IMG/VR virus record: IMGVR_UViG_3300032093_000663
Location: 1 to 28,041 of that record
Direction: 5' to 3' (one strand)
DNA: 28,041 nt
Origin: a virus
In this document: one piece after another, positions 1 through 6,922 of the stretch
How positions within the stretch are numbered: position 1 is the stretch's first letter
Layout: each line of letters starts with the position of its first letter
The notes under the pieces: model-generated
The model's input: only the letters and a program-made list of their open reading frames with translations
Told to the model about the DNA's origin: nothing
The model's database searches: none
Position numbers and translations under genes: made by a program

Positions 1-224
1 AAAAATCCACGCGCGCCAAGCTGACTTGCCGGAAGATTAAAAGGGTGTTACCTGCGACCAATCTAGGATGTATTCTAGAAATTGAGGGTCTGGATCAGAG
101 ATTTAAGTCTCTTAGGCATCCACAAAATGGTGAACGCTATGCTGGCATCTTACAGTGGGGTTTAGGTTATATGTTATACGGCTTATATTTGGATCAATTT
201 AAAACTACCTACAGGCTAATCTAG
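1..224 (+). CDS. 3' end of an unknown gene, truncated by the window edge
   Basis: An open frame enters from the left edge (first full codon at 3) and stops at TAG 222-224, giving about 73 residues of the C-terminus. The tail is basic at first (KSTRAKLTCRKIKR) and ends with an aromatic, hydrophobic stretch containing QWGLGYMLYGLYLDQF. I do not recognise the family. It ends four bases before the helicase ATG, the same tight packing as the genes downstream, which supports it being a real gene. No function can be given from this fragment. Confidence 0.55.
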   Translation, partial: KSTRAKLTCRKIKRVLPATNLGCILEIEGLDQRFKSLRHPQNGERYAGILQWGLGYMLYGLYLDQFKTTYRLI

Positions 225-227
225 CAA

Positions 228-1520
228 ATGAAAGCAGTCATAAGTAATAAAATATACTTAAATGATCCAGGTGCAGAACTATCTAAAAGAATTATTGATA
301 CTCTTACCTATAAGTTTAAAAAAGATACTGGTAGCAAACATTTTAGTAGTATAGAAACTATTAGAAACTATAAAATAATTGGTAATGGTATTATTAGTGT
401 TCCACAAGGCCGTAAAGATTTAATTCCCCAAGGCTGGGAAGTAGTAGATAAACGAGTACTTGTTCCTGCCCCATTTCCAGACCCTAAGTTTGAGCTACGC
501 CCAGAACAGCAGACCGTATGCGACGAGATTACAGATACCTGCTTTATTAATGCACTAGTAGGCTGGGGTAAAACATTTACCGCACTACATCTTGCTAGAA
601 AACTGGGTCAAAAGACGCTAGTAATTACGCATACTACTGCGCTTAGAGATCAGTGGTCTGAAGAAGTAGAAAACTTATTTGGTATTAGAGCTGGAATTAT
701 AGGTAGTGGTAAGTTAGATTGGGAAGATCATGCTATTACTGTGGCTAATGTGCAAACGCTTGTAAAGCACTGTAATACACTAAGCAAAGAATTTGGAACA
801 ATTATTCTAGATGAAGCACACCACTGTCCAGCAACAACATTTACACAAATTATTGACACTTTCCACAGTAGATTTCGCATTGCTCTGTCGGGAACAATGC
901 AACGTAAAGATGGAAAACACGTCTTATTTCAAGACTATTTTGGAAATCATGTTATCAAGCCCCCACAGAGTAACACACTGGCCCCAACGGTTAGGACAGT
1001 TAACACTGGAATCACACTTAAACATGGTGCTACATGGGTTGAAAAAGTAAATACACTAGCAAACGATACCAGTTATCAAGAGTTTATTGCTGGCATTGCT
1101 AAACAAGAAATAGAAACAGGGCATCAAGTACTTATAATTGCAGATAGGGTGGAGTTTTTACGAAATGTCAAAGAATACATCGGAGAAAATTGTGTGTTGG
1201 TTACTGGCGAAACATCCTTTGATGAGCGTCAGACAATTAAACAACAGCTCCTCAACCGTGAAAAAATGTCGATTGCTGGTAGCAGACAAATCTTTTCAGA
1301 AGGAATCTCAATCAACTCACTCTCTTGTGTTATCCTAGCAATACCAATGAACAACGATAGCTTGTTAGAGCAAGTTATTGGTAGAGTACAACGACAACAT
1401 CCTGGTAAACTAGATCCACTAGTAGTAGATCTACAGTTTGCTGGTTGGGCTGATAAAAAGCAAAACAGAAACCGCCTAGGCTTGTACCTTAGAAAGGGCT
1501 GGCACATTGAAACGGTTTAA
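228..1520 (+). CDS. UvsW-like superfamily 2 DNA helicase
   Basis: A 430-residue protein with the SF2 helicase set in order: a Q-motif-like LRPEQQ near residue 90, Walker A ALVGWGKT (109-116), Walker B DEAHH (195-199), motif III SGT (221-223), motif V around FSEGISI (356-362) and motif VI QVIGRVQR (382-389). In the T4 UvsW/RecG-like group such enzymes remodel branched DNA, drive branch migration and unwind R-loops, helping switch from origin-dependent to recombination-dependent replication. The roughly 90-residue N-terminal part before the helicase core fits the accessory DNA-binding domain of UvsW. It sits four bases after the preceding partial gene and upstream of SSB and SbcCD-like genes, a recombination setting. 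No strong Shine-Dalgarno is seen before ATG 228. The helicase class is secure; the exact UvsW orthology is inferred. Confidence 0.85.
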   Translation: MKAVISNKIYLNDPGAELSKRIIDTLTYKFKKDTGSKHFSSIETIRNYKIIGNGIISVPQGRKDLIPQGWEVVDKRVLVPAPFPDPKFELRPEQQTVCDEITDTCFINALVGWGKTFTALHLARKLGQKTLVITHTTALRDQWSEEVENLFGIRAGIIGSGKLDWEDHAITVANVQTLVKHCNTLSKEFGTIILDEAHHCPATTFTQIIDTFHSRFRIALSGTMQRKDGKHVLFQDYFGNHVIKPPQSNTLAPTVRTVNTGITLKHGATWVEKVNTLANDTSYQEFIAGIAKQEIETGHQVLIIADRVEFLRNVKEYIGENCVLVTGETSFDERQTIKQQLLNREKMSIAGSRQIFSEGISINSLSCVILAIPMNNDSLLEQVIGRVQRQHPGKLDPLVVDLQFAGWADKKQNRNRLGLYLRKGWHIETV

Positions 1521-1531
1521 AAAATTTTGAC

Positions 1532-1560
1532 TTGCAAAATATTCTACAAAGTGATATAAT
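1532..1560 (+). promoter_or_regulatory. Sigma70-type promoter with extended -10
   Basis: TTGCAA (1532-1537) is followed, after exactly 17 bases, by a perfect TATAAT (1555-1560) preceded by TG at -15/-14 (extended -10). It lies in the only clear gap of the left block (1521-1578). The predicted transcription start is near 1567, only about 12 bases before ATG 1579. It would drive the small unknown gene and the SSB, which is needed in large amounts. Confidence 0.7.
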
Positions 1561-1578
1561 ATTATTTTACTTCAAAGA

Positions 1579-1980
1579 ATGATCTTCTTTTTTAACCTAA
1601 ACAAATTAGAGTTTGCTACAAACAACGACCCTGAATATTTAGTTGCAGCTCTACAAAAGTGTTTTCTTGGTATTCGGATACCTAAAAATGCACGAGAAAA
1701 GTACAAACCTATTCCGGGGCTAGAAGCAGGCAGTAGTTATTTGTTAAATCCAAAAGCACTATTTGAAGATAAAATAACAGATGCAATATTTAAGGCACAG
1801 TATATTAGGCTAGCTGGACGCAGAGATTATCTTTCCTATAAAACCATAAAACAAAAACATCTTGACTTAACCTTATACCCAGACTTAAATATAGCTACAA
1901 TTAAACACAATCCGCTATTAATAATTGAACACGCACATTTAAAATTTATATACGAGGAAACAAATGGCACTCTCATTTAA
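1579..1980 (+). CDS. Hypothetical protein upstream of the SSB gene
   Basis: A 133-residue protein that I do not recognise. It starts with a hydrophobic run (MIFFFNLNKLEF), is rich in Lys and Leu, has no signal peptide cleavage site or metal motif that I can see, and shows no cysteine pairs (a single Cys near residue 28). ATG 1579 is the only reasonable ATG at the front of the frame. There is little Shine-Dalgarno sequence and the promoter is very close, so the leader would be unusually short. Its last 17 bases overlap the start of the SSB gene, which suggests translational coupling and supports it being real. A role linked to ssDNA metabolism is only inferred from position. Confidence 0.6.
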   Translation: MIFFFNLNKLEFATNNDPEYLVAALQKCFLGIRIPKNAREKYKPIPGLEAGSSYLLNPKALFEDKITDAIFKAQYIRLAGRRDYLSYKTIKQKHLDLTLYPDLNIATIKHNPLLIIEHAHLKFIYEETNGTLI

Positions 1981-2608
1981 ACAAACCAAAGGCAAAGCAC
2001 AAACATCTAAAGTTGAATCTTACGAGTACAAAGACGGAGAAAACTCTGTTAGGCTTATTGGTGGGGTTCTTCCACGCTATGTATACTGGGTAAAAGGTAC
2101 TAATAATAAAGATATTCCTATTGAATGTCTAGCTTTTAGTCGTGAAAAAGAAAAATTTGATAATTTAGAAAAAGATTGGGTACAAGAGTCTTATCCTGAC
2201 CTAAAGTGTTCTTGGAGCTATGCAGTCAATTGTATTGATCCTAAAGATGGAAAAGTTAAAGTACTAAATCTTAAAAAGAAACTGTTTGAGCAAATCCTAA
2301 CTGCTGCAGAAGATCTGGGTGATCCTACTGACTACGATACTGGTTGGGATGTAGTATTTAAACGAGTTAAAACTGGTCCGCTAGCTTTTAATGTTGAATA
2401 CACCTTGCAAGTTCTTCGCTGTAAACAGCGCAGTCTTAACGATAACGAGCGTAAGCTAGCTGATACCGCAGTATCTATTGATGAAAAGTATCCTCGCCCC
2501 ACCAGCGACGAAGTAAAAGCTCTAATCGAGAAACTGCAAAAAGGTCAAGAAGAAGAACAAGAGAATCAAACAGATAGCGAACGTGAAGCTGTTAAAGATT
2601 TAGCTTAA
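1964..2608 (+). CDS. gp32-like single-stranded DNA-binding protein
   Basis: A 214-residue protein with the layout of phage replication SSBs: a basic, Lys-rich N-terminus (SFKQTKGKAQTSK), a core with the gp32-like string NSVRLIGG (residues 28-35) and an aromatic YVYW, a central DPKDGKVKVLNL segment, and a strongly acidic C-terminal tail (EEEQENQTDSE). In T4 gp32 the acidic tail contacts polymerase and recombination proteins. The T4-type zinc cluster (His and three Cys close together) is not visible; the cysteines are scattered, so zinc binding is unlikely. It has a good Shine-Dalgarno (GAGGA 1954-1958), lies next to helicase and SbcCD-like genes, and is followed by a hairpin. The family call rests on pattern and context rather than a strict signature. 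Confidence 0.65.
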   Translation: MALSFKQTKGKAQTSKVESYEYKDGENSVRLIGGVLPRYVYWVKGTNNKDIPIECLAFSREKEKFDNLEKDWVQESYPDLKCSWSYAVNCIDPKDGKVKVLNLKKKLFEQILTAAEDLGDPTDYDTGWDVVFKRVKTGPLAFNVEYTLQVLRCKQRSLNDNERKLADTAVSIDEKYPRPTSDEVKALIEKLQKGQEEEQENQTDSEREAVKDLA

Positions 2609-2614
2609 TAATCC

Positions 2615-2648
2615 AGCCTGCTAAGCCAAAAGTTTAGCAGGCTATTTT
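2615..2648 (+). terminator. Hairpin terminator after the SSB gene
   Basis: AGCCTGCTAA (2615-2624) pairs perfectly with TTAGCAGGCT (2634-2643); inner G-U and C-G pairs reduce the loop to CAAAA. It is followed by ATTTTATCTT, a broken T-tract, so termination may be partial. It starts seven bases after the SSB stop and ends about 15 bases before the next ATG. Confidence 0.75.
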
Positions 2649-2658
2649 ATCTTATATT

Positions 2659-3627
2659 ATGAAATTACTTTTTACAGCCGACATTCACATTAAACTAGGT
2701 CAAAAGAATGTGCCCACAGAATGGGCTAAAAATAGATTTCAGCTATTTGTAGATCAATTTCATGAGATGCAAGATAAAGCTGATATGATTATTATAGGCG
2801 GTGATATATTTGACAGACTGCCTAATATGGATGAAGTCGAGCTATATTTTGACCTAGTAGCTAGCCTTCAAAAACCCAGTGTTATTTATAGTGGTAATCA
2901 TGAAATGGTTAAAAAGGATACTACCTTTTTAACATATCTTAAACGTGCAACTAATCGACTAAATAAACTAGTAACTGTATGTGATGATTATAGGAGTGAT
3001 TTACTTGGTGGAGACATTGATATTATTCCTTATAATAAATTACGGGATTTTCAAGATAATTACAGTACTTTAAATTTTCATGGTAGAGTACTAGTAACTC
3101 ATGTTCGTGGAGATATTCCTCCACACGTTAAATCAGAAATTAATCTAGAACTACTAAATCGTTGGCAAGTAGTACTAGCAGGAGATCTACACAGTTATGA
3201 AAACTCTCAGCGTAATATTCTCTATCCCGGTAGTCCTTATACTACTAGTTTTCATCGTAACAGAGTTGAAACTGGATGCATCTTACTTGACTTGGACAAT
3301 TTGGAACATGAGTGGTTAAAGTTTGATCTACCACAGCTTATCAAGCGAACAGTAGGTGTCGACGACCCTAAACCGCAGACATACCCCGATCATACAATCT
3401 ATGAGATTGAGGGTAACTTGCACGAATTAAGTCAACTAGAAGATAGTGACCTAATTGATAAAAAAGTAGTAAAACGAGCACAAGATACTCAGCTTATTCT
3501 AGACCCTAATATGACTATGGCTGAGGAGGTTCGTGAATATCTTACCTATATTCTAGAACTAGATCAGACTACAATTAATAGCGTATTAGAGGAATTTTAT
3601 AATGCCAGAGACAAACTTACAGATTAA
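2659..3627 (+). CDS. SbcD/Mre11-like nuclease subunit (T4 gp47-like)
   Basis: A 322-residue calcineurin-like phosphoesterase with all the metal-binding motifs: DIH (8-10), GGDIFD (47-52), GNHE (79-82), TH (147-148), GDLH (175-178), followed by PGSP (190-193). These residues bind two Mn ions in Mre11/SbcD nucleases. With its SbcC/Rad50 partner (3843-5639) it would resect DNA ends for recombination-dependent replication, as gp47/gp46 do in T4. The length fits phage gp47, which is shorter than bacterial SbcD. The start is placed at ATG 2659 because the DIH motif needs it, but no Shine-Dalgarno is visible and a hairpin lies just upstream. Its 3' end overlaps the glutaredoxin gene by 26 bases. Confidence 0.93.
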   Translation: MKLLFTADIHIKLGQKNVPTEWAKNRFQLFVDQFHEMQDKADMIIIGGDIFDRLPNMDEVELYFDLVASLQKPSVIYSGNHEMVKKDTTFLTYLKRATNRLNKLVTVCDDYRSDLLGGDIDIIPYNKLRDFQDNYSTLNFHGRVLVTHVRGDIPPHVKSEINLELLNRWQVVLAGDLHSYENSQRNILYPGSPYTTSFHRNRVETGCILLDLDNLEHEWLKFDLPQLIKRTVGVDDPKPQTYPDHTIYEIEGNLHELSQLEDSDLIDKKVVKRAQDTQLILDPNMTMAEEVREYLTYILELDQTTINSVLEEFYNARDKLTD

Positions 3628-3874
3628 ACAAGTTGTTGTATGGTCACAGCCAAATTGCCCTGGATGTGACACGGCTAAAAAATTATTAGATCAACTTGGT
3701 GTTCCGTATCAAGTTAACGTAATAGATACGCCAGAAACTAAACAATTATTCTTTACAACACTACCAGGTGCACGCAGTGTTCCACAAATTGTAGTAGATG
3801 GTAAATGGATTGGTGGACTACAGGAATTTAGAAGATTTTTAAATGATAACAATAAAGCACTTAAAATGGTCTAA
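3602..3874 (+). CDS. Glutaredoxin
   Basis: A 90-residue thioredoxin-fold protein with the dithiol active site CPGC (Cys19 and Cys22), the cis-proline motif SVP (59-61) and the glutathione-binding GG (71-72), all standard for glutaredoxins; the usual length is 80-90. It would reduce disulfides and could feed electrons to the ribonucleotide reductase encoded downstream (9264-11225), though the class of reductase here is usually served by thioredoxin, so the pairing is inferred. It is squeezed between the two nuclease subunit genes, overlapping the first by 26 bases and the second by 32. The Shine-Dalgarno GAGGAA lies inside the end of the nuclease gene. Confidence 0.9.
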   Translation: MPETNLQIKQVVVWSQPNCPGCDTAKKLLDQLGVPYQVNVIDTPETKQLFFTTLPGARSVPQIVVDGKWIGGLQEFRRFLNDNNKALKMV

Positions 3875-5639
3875 CTGTTTTAGTTACGGCAAAGATAATC
3901 AAATAAACTTTACTAGTGCTCCACTAATGCAATTAATTGGTAAAAACGGACACGGTAAAAGTTCTATAGCTCTTATACTTGAAGAAGTCTTATACAATAA
4001 GAATAGCAAGGGTATTAAAAAAGCAGATATTTTAAACCGGTATGTAAAAGATAACTGGTATAACATAGAACTTGCACTAACAAAAGATAACGATGAGTAT
4101 AAGATAGAAACAAAACGTTCTGGTTCTCAGGTAGTTAAGCTGTATAAGAATGGCAAAGATATAAGTGGACACACTGCTACTACAACCTATAAAATTATTG
4201 AAGATATTATAGGTATTGATCATAAAACTTTTACGCAAGTAGTTTACCAAAGTGGTGCAAATAGTCTAGAGTTTCTAACTAGTGCGGATACGGCTCGTAA
4301 AAAGTTTTTAATTGAACTCCTAAACTTAACTAAGTACACAGAAGCTGGTGATCAATTTAAACGCTTACATCAAGATCTAGGAGTACTAGTAGCCAGTGCA
4401 GAATCTAAGTTGCGAACAATTCAAGACTGGATTGATAAGTATAACAAACAAAATTTAGAACAAAAACCACTCCTACCAGTTCCTTCCCAACCAGAAGACG
4501 ATATAAGCCAATATACTAGTATTCGAGAAACTATTAGTACTATAAATGCTAAAAATAAAAAGATTTCTCAGAACAATACATATAAAACAGTTCAAGGTAA
4601 ATTAAAACTGTTACCTGTACCAGAAAAACCTACAGAAACTATTAGTGAATATATAGCTAAACGTGCTGAACATGATAAAGCTGCACAAGATGCTGAACAG
4701 TTTATTCGTAAACTAACTAATCTATCAGATTCTTGTCCTACTTGTTTACAAGCAATTAATAGAGAAAAAACTCAACAACTGCTTAGTGAGTATGAACAAA
4801 TTGTTACAACTAGTAAAGAGTTCAGTAAACAGGTAAACACAAAAATTCAAGATATTGAAACTAGGTTAAAGCTATGGAAAGAAGCTATAGAAGCTCAAGC
4901 AGAATGGGAAAAGTACTATCAACTAATTGATAATGATTTACCCAATGAACTCTTAGATGAAAAAATTCTACAAAAACAGCTAGATGAGTTGCAAAAATCC
5001 ATACAACAAGCTAAAACTGCAATTCAAACTATTGAGCTAGAAAATCAAGCACGACAACAGCATAATAGTAAAGCAGAGCTTTTAAGGTCTCAACTTGCTG
5101 ATATGCAAGAAGATCTAACTACTTGGCAAGCTAATCTTAATAGCTTACAAAGTCGCCTAAATATACTAGCAATTCTAGTAAAGACATTTAGTACAACTGG
5201 TTTAGTAGCCTACAAAATAGAAAACTTAGTAAAAGATCTAGAAGTACTAACTAATCAGTATTTAGCTGAATTAAGTGGTGGAAGATTTCAACTTGCGTTT
5301 GAGATTAGTGGTAATGACAAACTTAATGTTATTATTGTAGACAATGGTAATAACATTGACATACAAGCATTAAGCGGCGGAGAGCGTGCCAGAGTTAATG
5401 TAGCTACACTGCTTGCTATTCGTAAGCTAATGCAAAGCCTTAGCCAAAACAGAGTAAATTTACTAATCCTAGATGAAACCGTAGAAGCCTTAGACTTAGA
5501 CGGAAAAGAAAAACTAGTAGAAATTCTTTTACGCGAAGAAAACTTAAATACACTACTAGTATCACACGGCTTTACCCATCCCCTGCTAGAAAAAATTACG
5601 GTTGTTAAAAAACAAAACATATCTAGAATAGAGGACTAA
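3843..5639 (+). CDS. SbcC/Rad50-like ATPase subunit (T4 gp46-like)
   Basis: A 598-residue SMC/Rad50-type ATPase: Walker A GKNGHGKSS (33-41), Q-loop region YQSG (135-138), long coiled-coil arms of about 160-290 and 305-440, a zinc hook CPTC (298-301) at the apex, ABC signature LSGGER (510-515), Walker B LLILDE (540-545) and a switch His in SHGF (574-577). The hook dimerises two molecules through one zinc ion. It partners with the SbcD-like subunit at 2659-3627 in end resection. It is close to T4 gp46 (560 residues) in size, with much shorter arms than bacterial SbcC. The start at ATG 3843 overlaps the glutaredoxin gene; the aldolase gene follows with no gap. Confidence 0.94.
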   Translation: MITIKHLKWSNCFSYGKDNQINFTSAPLMQLIGKNGHGKSSIALILEEVLYNKNSKGIKKADILNRYVKDNWYNIELALTKDNDEYKIETKRSGSQVVKLYKNGKDISGHTATTTYKIIEDIIGIDHKTFTQVVYQSGANSLEFLTSADTARKKFLIELLNLTKYTEAGDQFKRLHQDLGVLVASAESKLRTIQDWIDKYNKQNLEQKPLLPVPSQPEDDISQYTSIRETISTINAKNKKISQNNTYKTVQGKLKLLPVPEKPTETISEYIAKRAEHDKAAQDAEQFIRKLTNLSDSCPTCLQAINREKTQQLLSEYEQIVTTSKEFSKQVNTKIQDIETRLKLWKEAIEAQAEWEKYYQLIDNDLPNELLDEKILQKQLDELQKSIQQAKTAIQTIELENQARQQHNSKAELLRSQLADMQEDLTTWQANLNSLQSRLNILAILVKTFSTTGLVAYKIENLVKDLEVLTNQYLAELSGGRFQLAFEISGNDKLNVIIVDNGNNIDIQALSGGERARVNVATLLAIRKLMQSLSQNRVNLLILDETVEALDLDGKEKLVEILLREENLNTLLVSHGFTHPLLEKITVVKKQNISRIED

Positions 5640-6287
5640 ATGTTAGAAACTATATGTGACATATTTCAAGAAGGGTATAAACGTGGCTGGGTAACTACCC
5701 GGGATGGAAATGCTAGTATTAGGTATCGTGAACAAAAATACTTTTATGTAACTCCTAGTGGTGTTCGTAAGCAAACACTTCAACCAGATCAATTTAAAAA
5801 ACTAAATATTATTAGTGGAATACATAGTGGAATAGTAGGTCCAGATATGTATTGGACAGACTGGAAAGAAGCTGAACATACTCCTATAAGTAAAAACTTA
5901 AAGCCTAGCGGCGAAATTCCTATGCACTTTGCCTTGCAAAAGGAAATTAACACAGATACCAGAGTTGTTCTGCACTTACATCCTACCTATACAACTGCGG
6001 CTATGTATAAGGGAATTGACTTAACAACTTTATCTGATAACTTTCCTGAGTTAAGTAGGTATACTAAAGTAGGTAAAACCGTTCCAGCATTTTTACCCTT
6101 AACTCAAGAATTAGCTGATGCGTGTGTTCGAAATCTTGAACTTGAACTAGACGGCTCATTAGAGTATAATATAGTAGGAATGGATAGGCATGGCGTTGTA
6201 GCTGTAGACACCAGTCCTTGGCGTGCTTTTGAACATATTGAAAGGTTAGAGCATATATGTAAAATTATCCTACATGGAGCTACATAG
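5640..6287 (+). CDS. Class II aldolase/adducin family protein
   Basis: A 215-residue protein of the zinc-dependent class II aldolase family (fuculose-phosphate aldolase, ribulose-phosphate 4-epimerase, methylthioribulose-phosphate dehydratase MtnB). Visible signatures are the phosphate-loop region DGNASIRY (22-29), the catalytic Glu in SGEIPMH (Glu92), the zinc pair HLHP (His112, His114) and the third zinc ligand in DRHG (His184). All key residues are present, so an active enzyme is likely. The substrate cannot be told from sequence; sugar-phosphate cleavage, epimerisation, or a step in methionine salvage are all possible. It begins directly after the SbcC-like stop codon with a Shine-Dalgarno (GAGGA) and its stop overlaps the next GTG start. 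A metabolic enzyme inside a recombination operon is unusual. Confidence 0.82.
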   Translation: MLETICDIFQEGYKRGWVTTRDGNASIRYREQKYFYVTPSGVRKQTLQPDQFKKLNIISGIHSGIVGPDMYWTDWKEAEHTPISKNLKPSGEIPMHFALQKEINTDTRVVLHLHPTYTTAAMYKGIDLTTLSDNFPELSRYTKVGKTVPAFLPLTQELADACVRNLELELDGSLEYNIVGMDRHGVVAVDTSPWRAFEHIERLEHICKIILHGAT

Positions 6288-6469
6288 TGAAGCCCAAACG
6301 CTCAAAGATTGTAAAAGGCAAGCATACTACATTTGTTTATCACGCTGGCGGTAAACTAGACATGATAACTGATTGGAATGCCCTAGCCCTAGAAATAAAT
6401 CAAGCCATAGATAACTGGAAAAATCCTAAGCCCGTAGGTTTACTTCCAAAAGTTCGTCGTGGTAGATAG
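6287..6469 (+). CDS. Small basic hypothetical protein
   Basis: A 60-residue, strongly basic protein (MKPKRSKIVKGKH at the start, KVRRGR at the end) with a predicted helix around DWNALALEINQAIDNW. It uses a GTG start that overlaps the aldolase stop by one base (TAGTG), with GGAG at 6275-6278. It also overlaps the next nuclease gene by 11 bases. The family is not recognised; charge and position would suit a nucleic-acid-binding accessory protein, but this is only inference. Confidence 0.6.
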   Translation: MKPKRSKIVKGKHTTFVYHAGGKLDMITDWNALALEINQAIDNWKNPKPVGLLPKVRRGR

Positions 6470-6914
6470 CCGACAAAAAGGTGCCAGAACTGAAACCAAA
6501 GTAAAAGAGTTTTTACGGGAACATACTCAGTTAAAGTGGGAACGCGTTCCAGGCTCTGGTGCCCTAAATGAAAAACATGGCCTAAAAGGTGACTTATATA
6601 TTCCGGGCGAAAAGAATATATATTGCATAGAAGTAAAAGGCTACGCAGACGATCACCTTACTAGCCATGTATTAACTAGTAAAAGTCCTACGCTTTTAGA
6701 TTGGTGGCAACAAACACTACGAGAAAGTGGTCAAGTTGGTAAACAACCCTTACTATTCTTTAAGTTTGATCGCAGTAAAATATTTGTAGCGTTTGAAAAT
6801 ATACCTAATGACCTATATCCTTATGTGTATATAAACAGAGACGAGTATAAGTTTTTTGTTGCACTAGCAGAAGATTGGATAACAAATGAAAATATTGAGT
6901 TTATCAAAACCTAG
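6459..6914 (+). CDS. PD-(D/E)XK nuclease, Hjc-like Holliday junction resolvase candidate
   Basis: A 151-residue protein with the layout of small archaeal-type resolvases: an N-terminal helix QKGARTETKVKEFL carrying Glu12, the basic segment WERVPGSG (27-34), then a metal-binding core with Asp45 in KGDLYIP and Glu58/Lys60 in IEVKGY. E-D-ExK in this spacing is the PD-(D/E)XK active site, and the early RxxGxxxE pattern is typical of Hjc-like enzymes that cut four-way junctions. Next to UvsW-like and SbcCD-like genes, a role in resolving recombination or replication intermediates is the best guess. It begins with GTG 6459 inside the previous gene. Another PD-(D/E)XK nuclease of different specificity (VRR-Nuc or restriction-type) is the main alternative. 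Confidence 0.72.
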   Translation: MVDSRQKGARTETKVKEFLREHTQLKWERVPGSGALNEKHGLKGDLYIPGEKNIYCIEVKGYADDHLTSHVLTSKSPTLLDWWQQTLRESGQVGKQPLLFFKFDRSKIFVAFENIPNDLYPYVYINRDEYKFFVALAEDWITNENIEFIKT

Positions 6915-6922
6915 GATTGCCT

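Noticed and set aside
5288-5620. 110-codon open frame on the - strand inside the SbcC-like gene
   Set aside because: It lies opposite the ABC signature and Walker B region of a clear gene; composition is Ser-rich antisense shadow with no motif.
6917-6922. TTG start for PstS
   Set aside because: ATG 6923 is better spaced from TAGGA and gives a normal signal peptide.
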